A stretch of 64,000 nt of DNA from Haloterrigena alkaliphila (GTDB lineage Archaea > Halobacteriota > Halobacteria > Halobacteriales > Natrialbaceae): positions 992,001 to 1,056,000 of the forward strand of contig NZ_CP071462.1 of NCBI RefSeq assembly GCF_017352155.2, read 5' to 3'. Shown here piece after piece: positions 32,662 through 41,783 of this stretch (position 1 is its first letter; the number at the start of each line of letters is the position of its first letter). The position numbers and the translations under genes were made by a program. Under the pieces are notes generated by a model. It made no database searches, had not been told where the DNA came from, and saw only the letters and a list, made by a program, of their open reading frames with translations.

Positions 32662-32859
32662 GTGGCATCGGATCGCCTCGTCTGTCGCGAGTGTCACCGG
32701 GTCAACGAACCGGACAACGACACCTGCGAGAGCTGTAACTCCTCGTCGCTGACCGAAGACTGGGCCGGCTACGTCGTCATCGCTCACCCGGAGGACAGCG
32801 ACATCGCCACCGAGATGCAGGTCACCGAACCCGGCGCGTACGCGCTGAAGGTCCGCTGA
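32662..32859 (+). CDS. spt4: Transcription elongation factor Spt4 (RpoE'')
   Basis: A 65-residue zinc protein with a GTG start. Cys pairs are CREC and CESC with 14 residues between the pairs, followed by WAGYVVIAHPEDSDIA. It pairs with Spt5 to raise RNA polymerase processivity. Two bases after rpo7. Confidence 0.96.
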   Translation: MASDRLVCRECHRVNEPDNDTCESCNSSSLTEDWAGYVVIAHPEDSDIATEMQVTEPGAYALKVR

Positions 32860-32866
32860 GGGAGCC

Positions 32867-33517
32867 GTGACTGGCGATAATTCTCCTCCGGAGCCGAACG
32901 CGGACGACGTCGCCGACCCGGAGACGGAGTCGGCCGCGGATGCGAAGGCCGAAGCGGACGTCACCGACGTCGACGAGCAGCTGCTGGTCCTGCCAGACGA
33001 CCTCCGCCACGAACTCAAGGAGCCGATGGGACCCATCGAGACCGACGCCGACCGGCTCCTCGCGGACGTCGACGGGCCGCTGATCGCCGTCGGCGACGTC
33101 GTCACCTACCACTTCCTGACGGCGGGCCGCCCGCCGGACGTCGCCCTCGTCGACGAGCGGACGAAGCGGTCGGCCGTCGACGAGGAGATCCGCGCGGCCG
33201 TCACCGAAGCGACGCACCTCGAGGCCGTGAACCCGCCCGCGGAGATTTCCCAGGCCGTCGTGGAGGCGCTCCTCGAGGGGTTGGCCCGCGACGAGCCGAC
33301 CACGATTCTGGTCGAGGGTGAGGAGGACCTCGTCGCGCTGCCGGCGATCGTCGCCGCGCCCGAGGGCGCGAGCGTCGTCTACGGCCAGCCCGACGAGGGG
33401 ATGGTCCACGTGAAAGTGACCGACGACCACCGCGCGGCGATGCGCGACCTGCTCGACCGCTTCGAGGGCGACACCGAGCGGTTCTGGCGGTTGCTCGAGT
33501 CCGAACCCGGCGAGTAA
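32867..33517 (+). CDS. GTP-dependent dephospho-CoA kinase (DPCK, DUF359)
   Basis: A 216-residue protein with a GTG start. Following an acidic 40-residue tail, the DUF359 core runs LLVLPDDLRHELKEPMGPIE, VGDVVTYHFL, DVALVDERTKRSAV, and VEGEEDLVALPAIVAAPEGA SVVYGQPDEGMVHV. This family phosphorylates dephospho-CoA with GTP to finish CoA biosynthesis in archaea. Last gene of the aIF2-gamma operon, 7 bases after spt4. Confidence 0.92.
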   Translation: MTGDNSPPEPNADDVADPETESAADAKAEADVTDVDEQLLVLPDDLRHELKEPMGPIETDADRLLADVDGPLIAVGDVVTYHFLTAGRPPDVALVDERTKRSAVDEEIRAAVTEATHLEAVNPPAEISQAVVEALLEGLARDEPTTILVEGEEDLVALPAIVAAPEGASVVYGQPDEGMVHVKVTDDHRAAMRDLLDRFEGDTERFWRLLESEPGE

Positions 33518-33684
33518 GTGCTCCGAACGGCAGTCGATCAGTGACGGCCCCGAACGTCGCCGGCGGCGGTCGGTTCGGCGACGAGAAGCGCGACAGTAAA
33601 GCGCAGTGTTCTCGAGACGGTCAGTCGATCAGTAAAAGTATCAGCCGTGTCGACACCGGGTCGATCGTCGTTCGACTGAATCGG

Positions 33685-34317
33685 CTACGCCGTCGAGCTA
33701 GTTCCAGACGTACACGTCGGTTTCGGCGCGTCGAGTCCCCCGTCCTCGGGGTTCTGGATCAGTTCGACGTCGAGCTCGTCGAGCGACAGCTGGGAGATGA
33801 ACTGGCTGTCGGTCGTGATCTCGCCGTTCCGGATCGTGACGCTCGAGGACGAAATTCGCATCGTATCCACCTCGCCGCTGGTGTCGTACTCGGTGGTCTG
33901 CTCCCCGTCGAACGCGATGTCGCCCTCGAGGTGCGTGAACTGCTGGTCGAGTTGTCGGAAGGTTGCGTCGTCAGCCTCGATCGACACTCTGACCGTGTTT
34001 CCGGTCGCCGGCATCTCGACGTCCTTGAACAGGTGCAGTCCCTGAATCGTTCCGCTGTCGATCCGCGCGACGCTGGCCGGGTACTCCCCACAGCCCGCGG
34101 AACTGTCGAGCGTCGAGCGCTGCTCGAACCCGTTCCCCTCTAATTCGTCGAACGCGATCGCGAACGTCCCGACGCCGCTGAGCGGGACGGCTGTCGCAAC
34201 GCCGGCCGAAACCATCCCGACGAGGACGCCGGCCAGAACGACGTTCGAGACGAGAAACCCGACGACGAACCGTTTGCGATCGATTGGCACGAGTGTCCGG
34301 TAGTCCAACAAAGGCAT
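33685..34317 (-). CDS. DUF6230-like membrane-anchored surface protein
   Basis: A 210-residue protein with one N-terminal membrane helix (about 20-45, VVGFLVSNVVLAGVLVGMVS) and a large outer domain (GVGTFAIAFDELEGNGFEQR, IDSGTIQGLHLFKDVEMPAT, SQLSLDELDVELIQ). The pattern recalls the DUF6230 family known from actinobacteria, where such proteins are cell-surface linked. The match is from memory and needs a profile search. A minus-strand TATA (GGATAAATAC, about 34349-34358) lies upstream. Same direction as the glyco-repeat gene behind it. Confidence 0.65.
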   Translation of the reverse strand: MPLLDYRTLVPIDRKRFVVGFLVSNVVLAGVLVGMVSAGVATAVPLSGVGTFAIAFDELEGNGFEQRSTLDSSAGCGEYPASVARIDSGTIQGLHLFKDVEMPATGNTVRVSIEADDATFRQLDQQFTHLEGDIAFDGEQTTEYDTSGEVDTMRISSSSVTIRNGEITTDSQFISQLSLDELDVELIQNPEDGGLDAPKPTCTSGTSSTA

Positions 34318-34631
34318 AGTTATAGATTGGGACGGTCATCACGGGGAGTATTTATCCGCGAGCGGTAGCTACAGGTATCGAACTGGTCGCGACAGTCGCT
34401 CGATCGCGGTGAACGAGACGGGTGGACGAGTCCGTCGGGTCGATCGATAATGCAGAGAAATAGCGCGACGACGATCGCCGACCGCGCCGAATAGGGACGG
34501 TTCCGAACCCCGCGGCTCCGTCACTGCTCTCGAGCAACGCACCAGAAAACGGGGCTCGAGCGAAGCGAGATCGAAACGAGTGAGACCGAAGCGAGATCGA
34601 CCCCCTCGTCCGCGCCGTCACGACCGGTCCG
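34318..34631. other. Intergenic region between two surface-protein genes
   Basis: 314 bases. Its left end has the promoter of the DUF6230-like gene. Its right part contains short direct repeats of the type GAAGCGAGATCGA (34563-34600) of unknown meaning. No gene seen. Confidence 0.45.
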
Positions 34632-35741
34632 CTACCCGATTCGCAGGAGATCGGTCGTCGTATCTAGGGTGTCCTCGACGGCGTCCGTCGTATTATCGAC
34701 CGTTTCTTCGACGGCGTCCGTCGTGTTGTCGACCGTATCGTCGACCACATCGGTCGTGTTGTCGGCCGTGTCGTCGACCGTATCCGTCGTATTGTCCACC
34801 GCATCAGTCGTCTCGTCGACCGTATCCGTCGTGTTATCGATCGTGTCGTCGACGGCGTCCGTCGTATCGTCGACAGCGTCCGTCGTGTTATCAACGGTAT
34901 CGTCGACCACGTCGGTCGTATTGTCGACCGTGTCGTCGACGGCATCCGTCGAATTGCCGAGGGTGCCCTCGACCACATCGGTCGTGTTATCGATGGTGTC
35001 GTTGACCGCGTCCGTCGTGTTCTCGAGTGGATCGTCGACGATATCGGTCGTATTATCGTCGGATTCGTTTCGCTCCGCCTCGGTCTCGCCCTCGTCCTCG
35101 ATCCCGAACGCGTCCCTGATCGTGTCGATCATATCGATCGAGTCGGGGACCTGCGCCAGGAGGGTCAGCACCTCCTCCGGCGGGAGCACGACCGTCAGCG
35201 TGTCCGCCTCGCCCTGGGCGAACGCGACGTCGGTTCGCGGGCCGAGGAGCGTCGTCTCCTCGAACTCGACGCCGTTCATCCGGAGGCGAACCCCGCCGCT
35301 CTCTTCCGCCGCCCCGTCGATACAGAGCGTATCGGCGGCGATGTATCCGGATTCGATTCGGAACGTTGCTTCCACCTCGGTCCGTCGGTGCTCGCGCGAC
35401 GTCACGGTCGACGACTGCGTCTCGAGGTTCGTCGACTCCTGCTGGTAGGCGTTCATCGAGATGTCCCTGAGCGACGGCGCCGGAAGACAGCCCAGGGAAT
35501 CGAGGAGACTCGCGTCCTCCAGTTGCGGCGTCTCATTTGAGTCCGTCTCGGATCCCGTCAGGTTTCCCGTTACGGTCCCAGTCACGTTTTCCGTCGCGGT
35601 TCCGGTCACGTTTTCCGTCACGTTCCCCGTCTCGGTTCCCGTGACCTCCTGTGCCGCCGCGGTTACGGCGACGCCGGCCGGGAGGCTCGCGACGAGGACG
35701 ACGACGAGGGTCGCGGTCGCCAGCGAAGATCGATCGATCAT
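34632..35741 (-). CDS. Secreted glyco-repeat protein with 11-residue NTTDAVDDT repeats
   Basis: A 369-residue protein. Residues 1-30 (MIDRSSLATATLVVVLVASL PAGVAVTAAAQ) are a Sec signal. A second segment (about 32-70) repeats NVTGT-type sequons. A globular part spans about 75-210 (TEVEATFRIESGYIAADTLC, LRMNGVEFEETTLLGPRTDV). Residues 229-369 are 11 units of the pattern DNTTD-A/V-V-D-D-T-V/I, each with an N-T-T or N-S-T sequon, plus short 7-residue inserts. No membrane anchor or sorting signal is seen. Probably a heavily N-glycosylated, extended cell-surface or secreted protein. Confidence 0.75.
   Translation of the reverse strand: MIDRSSLATATLVVVLVASLPAGVAVTAAAQEVTGTETGNVTENVTGTATENVTGTVTGNLTGSETDSNETPQLEDASLLDSLGCLPAPSLRDISMNAYQQESTNLETQSSTVTSREHRRTEVEATFRIESGYIAADTLCIDGAAEESGGVRLRMNGVEFEETTLLGPRTDVAFAQGEADTLTVVLPPEEVLTLLAQVPDSIDMIDTIRDAFGIEDEGETEAERNESDDNTTDIVDDPLENTTDAVNDTIDNTTDVVEGTLGNSTDAVDDTVDNTTDVVDDTVDNTTDAVDDTTDAVDDTIDNTTDTVDETTDAVDNTTDTVDDTADNTTDVVDDTVDNTTDAVEETVDNTTDAVEDTLDTTTDLLRIG
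34635..35057 (-). repeat. 33-bp coding repeat of the glyco-repeat protein
   Basis: The DNA of this part repeats with a 33-bp period (one 11-residue unit), with two shorter partial units. Unit bases vary at many third positions, so the repeat is old or diversified. The units carry a valine/isoleucine at regular places, consistent with an 11-residue coiled coil. Confidence 0.85.
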
Positions 35742-36119
35742 TGTCAGGTACGGTATCACGCGACCCAATGTCACACGCACTAATAGATATTGACGACGTT
35801 ATCACTGGCTGTTTATATCAGTCCGTCCTGATCGTCCCGACGAGCGACTGCTCCGACGTCGCCAGAAGCAACTCTTCGCGGCCCAAATCTTCCCCCTCGC
35901 TGACGGCCCCTGTACGGTGATCGCTCCCCGCTCGAGTAACTCGGACTCGAATCGATCAGCCGGGAGCGTCACTCGACGGTCGGTGGGTCGGTCACAGTCA
36001 CTCACCGCACGTCCGCGTGGAACCGCGAGGACAGCGATGACGGCAGGAACAATGGGGACAGCGACCGTCATCGTCAACGTGTCACGGAAATATTATCAGT
36101 AGAAGTTGTTGGTTCAGAT
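35742..36119. other. Divergent intergenic region, possible gene remnant
   Basis: 378 bases between the glyco-repeat gene and a small membrane gene. Left part contains likely minus-strand TATA (ATATAAAC, near 35813-35820). The right end has AAATATTA (36088-36095) 28 bases before the next ATG. A minus-strand frame across 35802-36077 contains RVTLPADRFESELLERGAIT, which has some protein-like character, but the rest looks random. Confidence 0.45.
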
Positions 36120-36476
36120 ATGAATTGGCCCATCGTCGCGGGAGGCGGAGCCGGATTGATCGCCGGCGGTGCGCTGCGCGTCGCGTTCGGTTCGAACTGG
36201 TTTCTGGTCGTCGCCGTGATCGCAGTGTACGCAGGCTGGGGGTACTTCGCCGCCCGATATCACCGACTCCTCCTGCGGGAGTTCCCCGCGTTCGATCGGT
36301 CGACGGACCGACTCGGCTACGCGATCGGCCTGTTCGGCGTCAGTATCGGTCCCGTCGCCTTCGGCCGGCAGTACACCGCGGCCGACGTCAGCCTCGAGTT
36401 CCTCGTCGCCTACCTCGGCGTCATCGGCTTCCTGCTCGCCTCGAGCGCAGCGAGCGCGGACGCCGACCGCGACTGA
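36120..36476 (+). CDS. Small membrane protein, three helices
   Basis: A 118-residue protein with hydrophobic segments at about 5-20 (IVAGGGAGLIAGGALRVAF), 25-45 (NWFLVVAVIAVYAGWGYFAA) and 70-108 (AIGLFGVSIGPVAFG; FLVAYLGVIGFLLASS). No family recognised. A TATA 28 bases upstream supports the start. Transcribed away from the glyco-repeat protein. Confidence 0.65.
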   Translation: MNWPIVAGGGAGLIAGGALRVAFGSNWFLVVAVIAVYAGWGYFAARYHRLLLREFPAFDRSTDRLGYAIGLFGVSIGPVAFGRQYTAADVSLEFLVAYLGVIGFLLASSAASADADRD

Positions 36477-36509
36477 GACGGGGCCGACGGCCGTTCGGTC
36501 GACGCGCCG

Positions 36510-37514
36510 TCACTCCACGACCGTGTGCTCGAGCGTGCCGATCCCCTCGATCTCGAGTTCGACCGTCGATCCGTCCTCGAGGAACTGGCCCAACTCGAGG
36601 CCACAGCCCCCACCGACGGTGCCGCTGCCGACGACGTCGCCCGGATGGAGCGTCTCGGACTGGGAGACGTGTTCGACGATGTCGGCGAAGGAGTGGTACA
36701 TCTCGTCAACGGTGCCCTCGGACCAGACCTCGCCGTCGACCCGGGCGGTCATGGGGGCCTCGAGGACGTCGATGTCGTCGGCGGGCACGAAGTACGGACC
36801 GAGGCCGTTCGCGAAGTCCTTCCCCTTCGCCGGCCCGAGTCGGCCCTCCATCTCCCGGCCCTGAATGTCGCGGGCGCTGAAATCGTTGAACACGGTGTAG
36901 CCCGCGATGTACTCCTCGGCGTCCGCGGCCGGGATATCGCGGCCCCGCTTCCCGATCACGGCCGCGATCTCGAGTTCGTAGTCCATGATCTGCGAGTAGT
37001 CGGGCCACCGGATCGTCTCGCCGGGCGCGACGACGCTGTCGGCGTTGCCCTTGTAGTAGACCGGGAGTTCGTACCAGACGTCGGCGATGTCTCCGTCCAT
37101 GCTGTTCTGTACGTGCTCCTCGATGGCCATGAAGTCCCGCAGCGAGTTGGGGCGAGGAAGCGGTGCGAGCAGGTCGTACTCCCCGGATTCGTACCGCAGT
37201 TTCGCGCCGCCGGGACCGCGCTCGGCGTCGGTCTCGGCCGCGTACTCCAGCGCCTCGCGGGCGTCGTCGATCGCCCGATCGCCGCGCTCGAGGAAGGCGA
37301 TCATCTCCGGCGGGACGTGGGCTCGCGCGAGGTCGGCCGGGGCGGGTTCGCCCTCGGCCTCGAGGGCGGCGCCGTAGGCGGCGGTGAGGTCGACGAGCGT
37401 GGCCTCGCCCGCGGCGGCTTCCTCCGTTCCGTCCGCCCCGGTCGCTTCGGAGACGGCACCGATGCGCTCGACGGGACCGACGGGGGTTTCGACTTCGAAG
37501 GTGGCGAATTTCAT
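36510..37514 (-). CDS. Fumarylacetoacetate-hydrolase-family protein
   Basis: A 334-residue protein. The FAH fold motifs are FMAIEEHVQNSMDGDI, then KGNADSVVAPGETIRWPDYS, MDYELEIAAVIGKRGRDIPA (metal Glu), GYTVFNDFSARDIQGREMEG and GSGTVGGGCGLELGQFLEDG. Such enzymes split C-C bonds of 2-oxo acids or catechol-meta-cleavage products. The start at 37514 overlaps the stop of the cyclase gene by 4 bases, so the two probably act in one pathway, perhaps aromatic or tryptophan breakdown. Confidence 0.88.
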   Translation of the reverse strand: MKFATFEVETPVGPVERIGAVSEATGADGTEEAAAGEATLVDLTAAYGAALEAEGEPAPADLARAHVPPEMIAFLERGDRAIDDAREALEYAAETDAERGPGGAKLRYESGEYDLLAPLPRPNSLRDFMAIEEHVQNSMDGDIADVWYELPVYYKGNADSVVAPGETIRWPDYSQIMDYELEIAAVIGKRGRDIPAADAEEYIAGYTVFNDFSARDIQGREMEGRLGPAKGKDFANGLGPYFVPADDIDVLEAPMTARVDGEVWSEGTVDEMYHSFADIVEHVSQSETLHPGDVVGSGTVGGGCGLELGQFLEDGSTVELEIEGIGTLEHTVVE

Positions 37515-38335
37515 GCCTCTCCCTCCATTTCCCGCTCCTCGACGAAAGCGACAGGGCGAACCCAGCCCGCGCTCCCGTCCTCGATTGTGATGGGGAAGGC
37601 GACAACCGGGATATCCGTCTTGCGGGGCAGGGCATCGAGGTTCGCCATCTTCTCGATCTGGCAGTACTCGACCTCCCGGCCGGCGAAGTGGGCCGGCCAC
37701 AACTCGGACTCGTCGCCGGTCTCGACGTAGCGCTCGCCCATCGCGGCGAAGGGCTTGTCGAAGCCGTAGGCGTCCGTTCCGATCACCTTGATTCCCTTCT
37801 CGACGAGGAATTTCGTCCCCTCGGCGCTCATCCCCGGGAACTGGGTGAGATACTCCGGCGTTCCCCACAGCTCGTCGGCCCCGGTCTGGATCAGGACGAT
37901 CTCGCCGGGGGAGAGCTCGTGGTTCAGGTCCGCGAGGGCGGCCTCGAGATCGCTCGCCGAAATCTCCTCACCGGGCACCATCTCGCGGAAATCGAGGACG
38001 ACGGCGTTCCCACGACACCACTCGAGGGGTATTTCCTCGATCGTCTTCGCCGGTTCGCCGTCGACCTCGGGGCCGTAGTGCCACGGCGCGTCGAGGTGGG
38101 TCCCCGCGTGGGGGATGACCTCGAGGTCCTCCCAGGCCAGCCCCATCCCGTCGGGGAAGTCGTCGGCCTCGACGTCGTGGCCGAGTTGGCGGAGGTTCTT
38201 CGCGAGGCGTTCCGCACCGGCCTCGTGGTCGAAGGCGTCGATTTTCGGCGGGGTCGGCTCGCTCGGAGCCCCGTCCTCGAGGCCGATGCTCAGGTCGATC
38301 AGCGCGGTATCGTCGGATGTCAACAAGTCACTCAT
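37511..38335 (-). CDS. Cyclase-family hydrolase (kynurenine-formamidase-like)
   Basis: A 274-residue metal hydrolase. The signature HAGTHLDAPWHYGPEVDGEP gives the HxGTHxDxPxH metal site, with AEGTKFLVEKGIKVIGTDAY and GREVEYCQIEKMANLDALPR later. The superfamily includes arylformamidases and isatin hydrolases. ATG at 38335 is preferred; a second ATG at 38344 is possible. First gene of a pair with the FAH-family enzyme. Confidence 0.85.
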   Translation of the reverse strand: MSDLLTSDDTALIDLSIGLEDGAPSEPTPPKIDAFDHEAGAERLAKNLRQLGHDVEADDFPDGMGLAWEDLEVIPHAGTHLDAPWHYGPEVDGEPAKTIEEIPLEWCRGNAVVLDFREMVPGEEISASDLEAALADLNHELSPGEIVLIQTGADELWGTPEYLTQFPGMSAEGTKFLVEKGIKVIGTDAYGFDKPFAAMGERYVETGDESELWPAHFAGREVEYCQIEKMANLDALPRKTDIPVVAFPITIEDGSAGWVRPVAFVEEREMEGEA

Positions 38336-38431
38336 GGTAGCCACGATCAGGGGCGAACATTTGAATGTGATCGAAGCGGTGGCCAGCGACGCGGCGGTCC
38401 CGCGTTCGGATCGCGGCAGCGAGCGGTCGCC

Positions 38432-40414
38432 TCAGAGCCCCCAGATGAGGACGATACCGACCGTCGTGACGACCGCGAGCAGCAACTGGAGGGGGCCGCC
38501 GACTTTCAGAAAGTCGGTGAACTCGTAGCCGCCGGGGCCGTAGACCATCAGGTTCGTCTGGTAGCCGACCGGCGTCATGAACGAGGTCGCGGAGGCGAAC
38601 ATCACCGCGAGGAGGAACGAGAACGGCGCGGCGCCGAGGCTCGTCGCGGCGTCGATCGCGACGGGGATCATCAACACGACCGTCGCGACCGGCGTGATGA
38701 CGTTCGCCAGCAGCCCCGTCACGACGGTAAACAGCAACAGGACCGCCACGAGCGGCAGGTACTCCGCCGTCGACACCAGCGCCGCGGCGATAACCGCCGA
38801 ACCGCCGGTGGCCTCGAGGGCGATCCCGAGCGGAATGACGCCCGCCAGCAGGAAGACGACGTTCCACGAGACGGCGTCGTAGGCGTCGTCGATCGAGAGA
38901 CAGCCGCTGACGACCATCAGGAAGACGCCGGCGAACGCCGCGATCACGATCGAGACGATATCCAGCGCGGCCGCGCCGACGACGCCGGCCATGATCCCGA
39001 TTGCGATCGGCGTCTTCGGCGAGAGCGGCGCCAGTTCCTCGGGATCGGCGTCGGCCAGTCGGTCGAAGGCGTCGTCGTCGACGACGACCAAGTCGTTCGA
39101 CGCGGTGAAGTGGTCGATGGCGTCGTCGTCCGTCTGGATCAGGAGGAGATCGCCTGCGGCGAGGCGCACGTCTGCGAGGCCGGTCCGGAGCAGGTCGCCC
39201 TCGCGGCGGATCGCCAGGACGGTCGTATCGAAGAACTCCCGAAGGGGAGTCTCGCCGAGCCGCTCGCCGACGAAGGCCGACCGCTCGGGGACGACGGCTT
39301 TGGCGAGGCCGTTCTCGCTGGCTGACTCGTCGAACGTCTCCTCGGTCACCTGTTCCCGGACGACCTGGTGTACTCCCTGCTGCTCGACGAAGCGATTGAC
39401 CGCCTGCAGGGAGCCGTGGACCGTGAGCAGATCGCCCTCGCGGATCGGCCGGTCGGCGGCGACCGCGACGAGGGACTCCCCCTCGGCGTGGGTCCCCGCC
39501 TCGCTCGTCTCGAGGTTCGTTCGGCCGTCACGAGGTCGCTGTCCGTCGGGAGCCGCCTCGAGTGCCGCCTCGTCGTCGCCGTCGTACGTGAGGGTCCGAC
39601 CCGTCGTCTCGGCGTCGGCCTCGCGACGGAGTTGCAACACGCGAACGTTCGCGTCCGTGCGGGCCTCGAGGTCATCGATCGTGCGGCCGACCGGCGCGGA
39701 GTCCGCCCGGACGCGGACCGTCACGAGGTGGTTCTCGAGTTCGAACTCCTCGACGAGGTCGGCGTCGACGGGGATCCGCGCGGGCGTCAGCCACCGTCCG
39801 ACGGTGGCGAGGTACGCGAGGCCGACGAGGAGAACGACCACGCCGAGCGCCGAGAACTCGAACATCCCGATCGGCTGGCGACCGAGCAGTTCGACGGCGA
39901 ACTCGCTGGCGAGTAAGTTCGTCGACGTCCCGATGAGCGTCAGCGTCCCCCCGAGGATCGCGGCGTACGACAGCGGCAAGAGCAGTTTGGACGGCGAGAC
40001 GCCGGTCTTCTCCGCGAGGTCCGAAATCATCGGCACGAAGATCGCCACGATCGGCGTGTTGTTGATGAAGCCGGCGAGCGGCCCCGTCGTACAGATCGTC
40101 GCCAGCAGCGCTCGCTTCTCGCTGCCGTTCGTGATCGAGGCGAGGGAGACCCCCAGCCGCTGCACCAGGCCCGTCCCCTGAATGGCCGCGCTGAGCATGT
40201 ACATGGCGACGATCGTGATCGTCGCGGTGTTGGCGAAGCCGGAAATCGCACCGCGCGGACCGACGCCGGTCACCGGCTCGAGGGCCGCCAGCGAGACGAT
40301 GATCCCGATCGCGGTCACGTCGGTCGGGATCGCTTCGGTGACGAACAGGACGAGCGCGACGGCGATGAGGGCGAAGACGACCAGCGCGCCCGTCGACAGC
40401 GTTCCGGCGATCAT
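38432..40414 (-). CDS. SLC13/DASS-type permease with TrkA-C domains
   Basis: A 660-residue transporter. Helices at both ends (MIAGTLSTGALVVFALIAVA, TNLLASEFAVELLG, VAVLLLFTVVTGLLANVITP, TSFMTPVGYQTNLMVYGPGG) match the divalent anion:Na symporter family, including the SNT-like motifs STNLLA and YQTNLM. The middle (about 215-445) contains two RCK-C/TrkA-C regulatory domains. Likely substrates are dicarboxylates or sulfate. Same direction as the cyclase-FAH pair but 96 bases upstream of it, so it could supply their substrate. Confidence 0.88.
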   Translation of the reverse strand: MIAGTLSTGALVVFALIAVALVLFVTEAIPTDVTAIGIIVSLAALEPVTGVGPRGAISGFANTATITIVAMYMLSAAIQGTGLVQRLGVSLASITNGSEKRALLATICTTGPLAGFINNTPIVAIFVPMISDLAEKTGVSPSKLLLPLSYAAILGGTLTLIGTSTNLLASEFAVELLGRQPIGMFEFSALGVVVLLVGLAYLATVGRWLTPARIPVDADLVEEFELENHLVTVRVRADSAPVGRTIDDLEARTDANVRVLQLRREADAETTGRTLTYDGDDEAALEAAPDGQRPRDGRTNLETSEAGTHAEGESLVAVAADRPIREGDLLTVHGSLQAVNRFVEQQGVHQVVREQVTEETFDESASENGLAKAVVPERSAFVGERLGETPLREFFDTTVLAIRREGDLLRTGLADVRLAAGDLLLIQTDDDAIDHFTASNDLVVVDDDAFDRLADADPEELAPLSPKTPIAIGIMAGVVGAAALDIVSIVIAAFAGVFLMVVSGCLSIDDAYDAVSWNVVFLLAGVIPLGIALEATGGSAVIAAALVSTAEYLPLVAVLLLFTVVTGLLANVITPVATVVLMIPVAIDAATSLGAAPFSFLLAVMFASATSFMTPVGYQTNLMVYGPGGYEFTDFLKVGGPLQLLLAVVTTVGIVLIWGL

Positions 40415-40694
40415 CGTGCGATCACCACCGAATCACCGGGGGTTCGGGGCGGCTGGGTGGTCCGGCGTCGAGACGATCGCTGTGAGGAGTGCGTGCACAC
40501 TGAACTGAGTTCAGTGAATACACAAAATAATGACTGTTCGGACGACCACTATATTCGCTGTCGGCTCGCGCTGGAACGCCCACCGGAACGAACCGAACCG
40601 AGGCGACGGAGCGGGCCGAGACGACAGAGTGGGCCACGACGACGGCCAGCGAATCTCGAGAAACTATTTACCGCCCGCCGTGAACGTGGCGGAC

Positions 40695-41783
40695 ATGTAC
40701 GATTTCGTCGTCGTCGGCGTCGGTCCGCCGGGAGCCCGCTTCGCTCGCCGGGCCGCCGAGGCGGGGTACGACGTGCTCGCCCTCGAGAAGGGGACGGTCG
40801 GCGAACCGCTGGCCTGCTCGGGGCACGTGAGCACCGACATCTGGGAGTTCACGGGGGAGGGCGCCCGCGAGGAACTGTTCCAGAACGAGATCTACGGGGC
40901 GCGCTTCCACGTCGGCGGGCCGGGCAGCGACGCCTACCCGTTCTACAAGCGCGAGGTCGCGTCGAACGTCATCGACCGCGTCGGGCTGGATCGCCACCTC
41001 GCCGACCTCGCACGCGAGGCGGGCGCGGACGTCCGCGAGGAGCACACGGTCACGGAGGTCACCGAGCACCGCGACCGCGTCGCGGTCGTCGCCAGCGGCC
41101 CCGACGGAACCGTCGAATTCGAGGCGAAGATGCTCGCCGGCTGCGACGGCCCGCGCTCGCGGGTTCGAGACGAACTCGAGTTGCCCGAACCCGACGAACT
41201 GCTCCACGGGGTGCTGGCGTTCTCCGACGAGACCGACCACCAGGACTTCGTCGACGTCCACCTGACCGCGCCGACGTTCTTCGCGTGGCGCATTCCCCGC
41301 GGCGACGCCGGCGTCGAGTACGGACTGGCCGCGCCGCCGGGCGTCCAGGTCACCAGACACTTCGCGGAGTTGATCGACGGCTACGAGATCGACGTCTCCC
41401 ACCGGTGCTCGGGCGCTATTCCGATCGGGCCGCCGGATCGCGTGACCTCGCGCCGCGCATTCTTACTCGGCGACGCGGCCGCCCAGACCAAGCCCTTCAC
41501 CGGCGGCGGCATCCTCTACAGCATGACCTGCGCCGACCACGCAGTCCGCGAGATCGATCCCGACCGGCCGACGACGCTGGCGGCCTACGAACGCGCCTGG
41601 CGGACGGACCTCGAGCGCGAACAGGCGCTCGGCCACTGGCTCCGCCGAGCGTACTCCCTGCCGGAACCCGTCCAGCGCCTTGGCCTCGGCGCGCTCTCGG
41701 GCGAGATCGGCGTCCACATGGATCGGCCGACGTCGCTCGTCTCGCCGTCACATCTGCGGGCGGTGCTCTCGGGGCTTCGGTGA
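40695..41783 (+). CDS. FAD-dependent oxidoreductase (geranylgeranyl-reductase-like)
   Basis: A 362-residue flavoprotein. The dinucleotide motif VVVGVGPPGARFARRAAEAG (GxGxxGxxxA variant), then ACSGHVSTDIWEF (geranylgeranyl-reductase-type CSG motif), LAGCDGPRSRVR, and FLLGDAAAQTKPFTGGGILY at the FAD ribityl site. Members saturate the isoprenoid chains of archaeal lipids or related quinones. The start is set by TATTTA (40665-40670), 28 bases upstream, giving a leaderless mRNA. Confidence 0.87.
   Translation: MYDFVVVGVGPPGARFARRAAEAGYDVLALEKGTVGEPLACSGHVSTDIWEFTGEGAREELFQNEIYGARFHVGGPGSDAYPFYKREVASNVIDRVGLDRHLADLAREAGADVREEHTVTEVTEHRDRVAVVASGPDGTVEFEAKMLAGCDGPRSRVRDELELPEPDELLHGVLAFSDETDHQDFVDVHLTAPTFFAWRIPRGDAGVEYGLAAPPGVQVTRHFAELIDGYEIDVSHRCSGAIPIGPPDRVTSRRAFLLGDAAAQTKPFTGGGILYSMTCADHAVREIDPDRPTTLAAYERAWRTDLEREQALGHWLRRAYSLPEPVQRLGLGALSGEIGVHMDRPTSLVSPSHLRAVLSGLR

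Noticed and set aside
34635-35057. Regular 33-bp repeats considered as a CRISPR array
   Set aside because: The repeats are contiguous coding units with no spacers and lie in frame in a secreted protein gene.
35802-36077. A 91-codon minus-strand frame
   Set aside because: Some protein-like stretch but basic, serine-rich ends and no promoter or family; kept only as a possible remnant.
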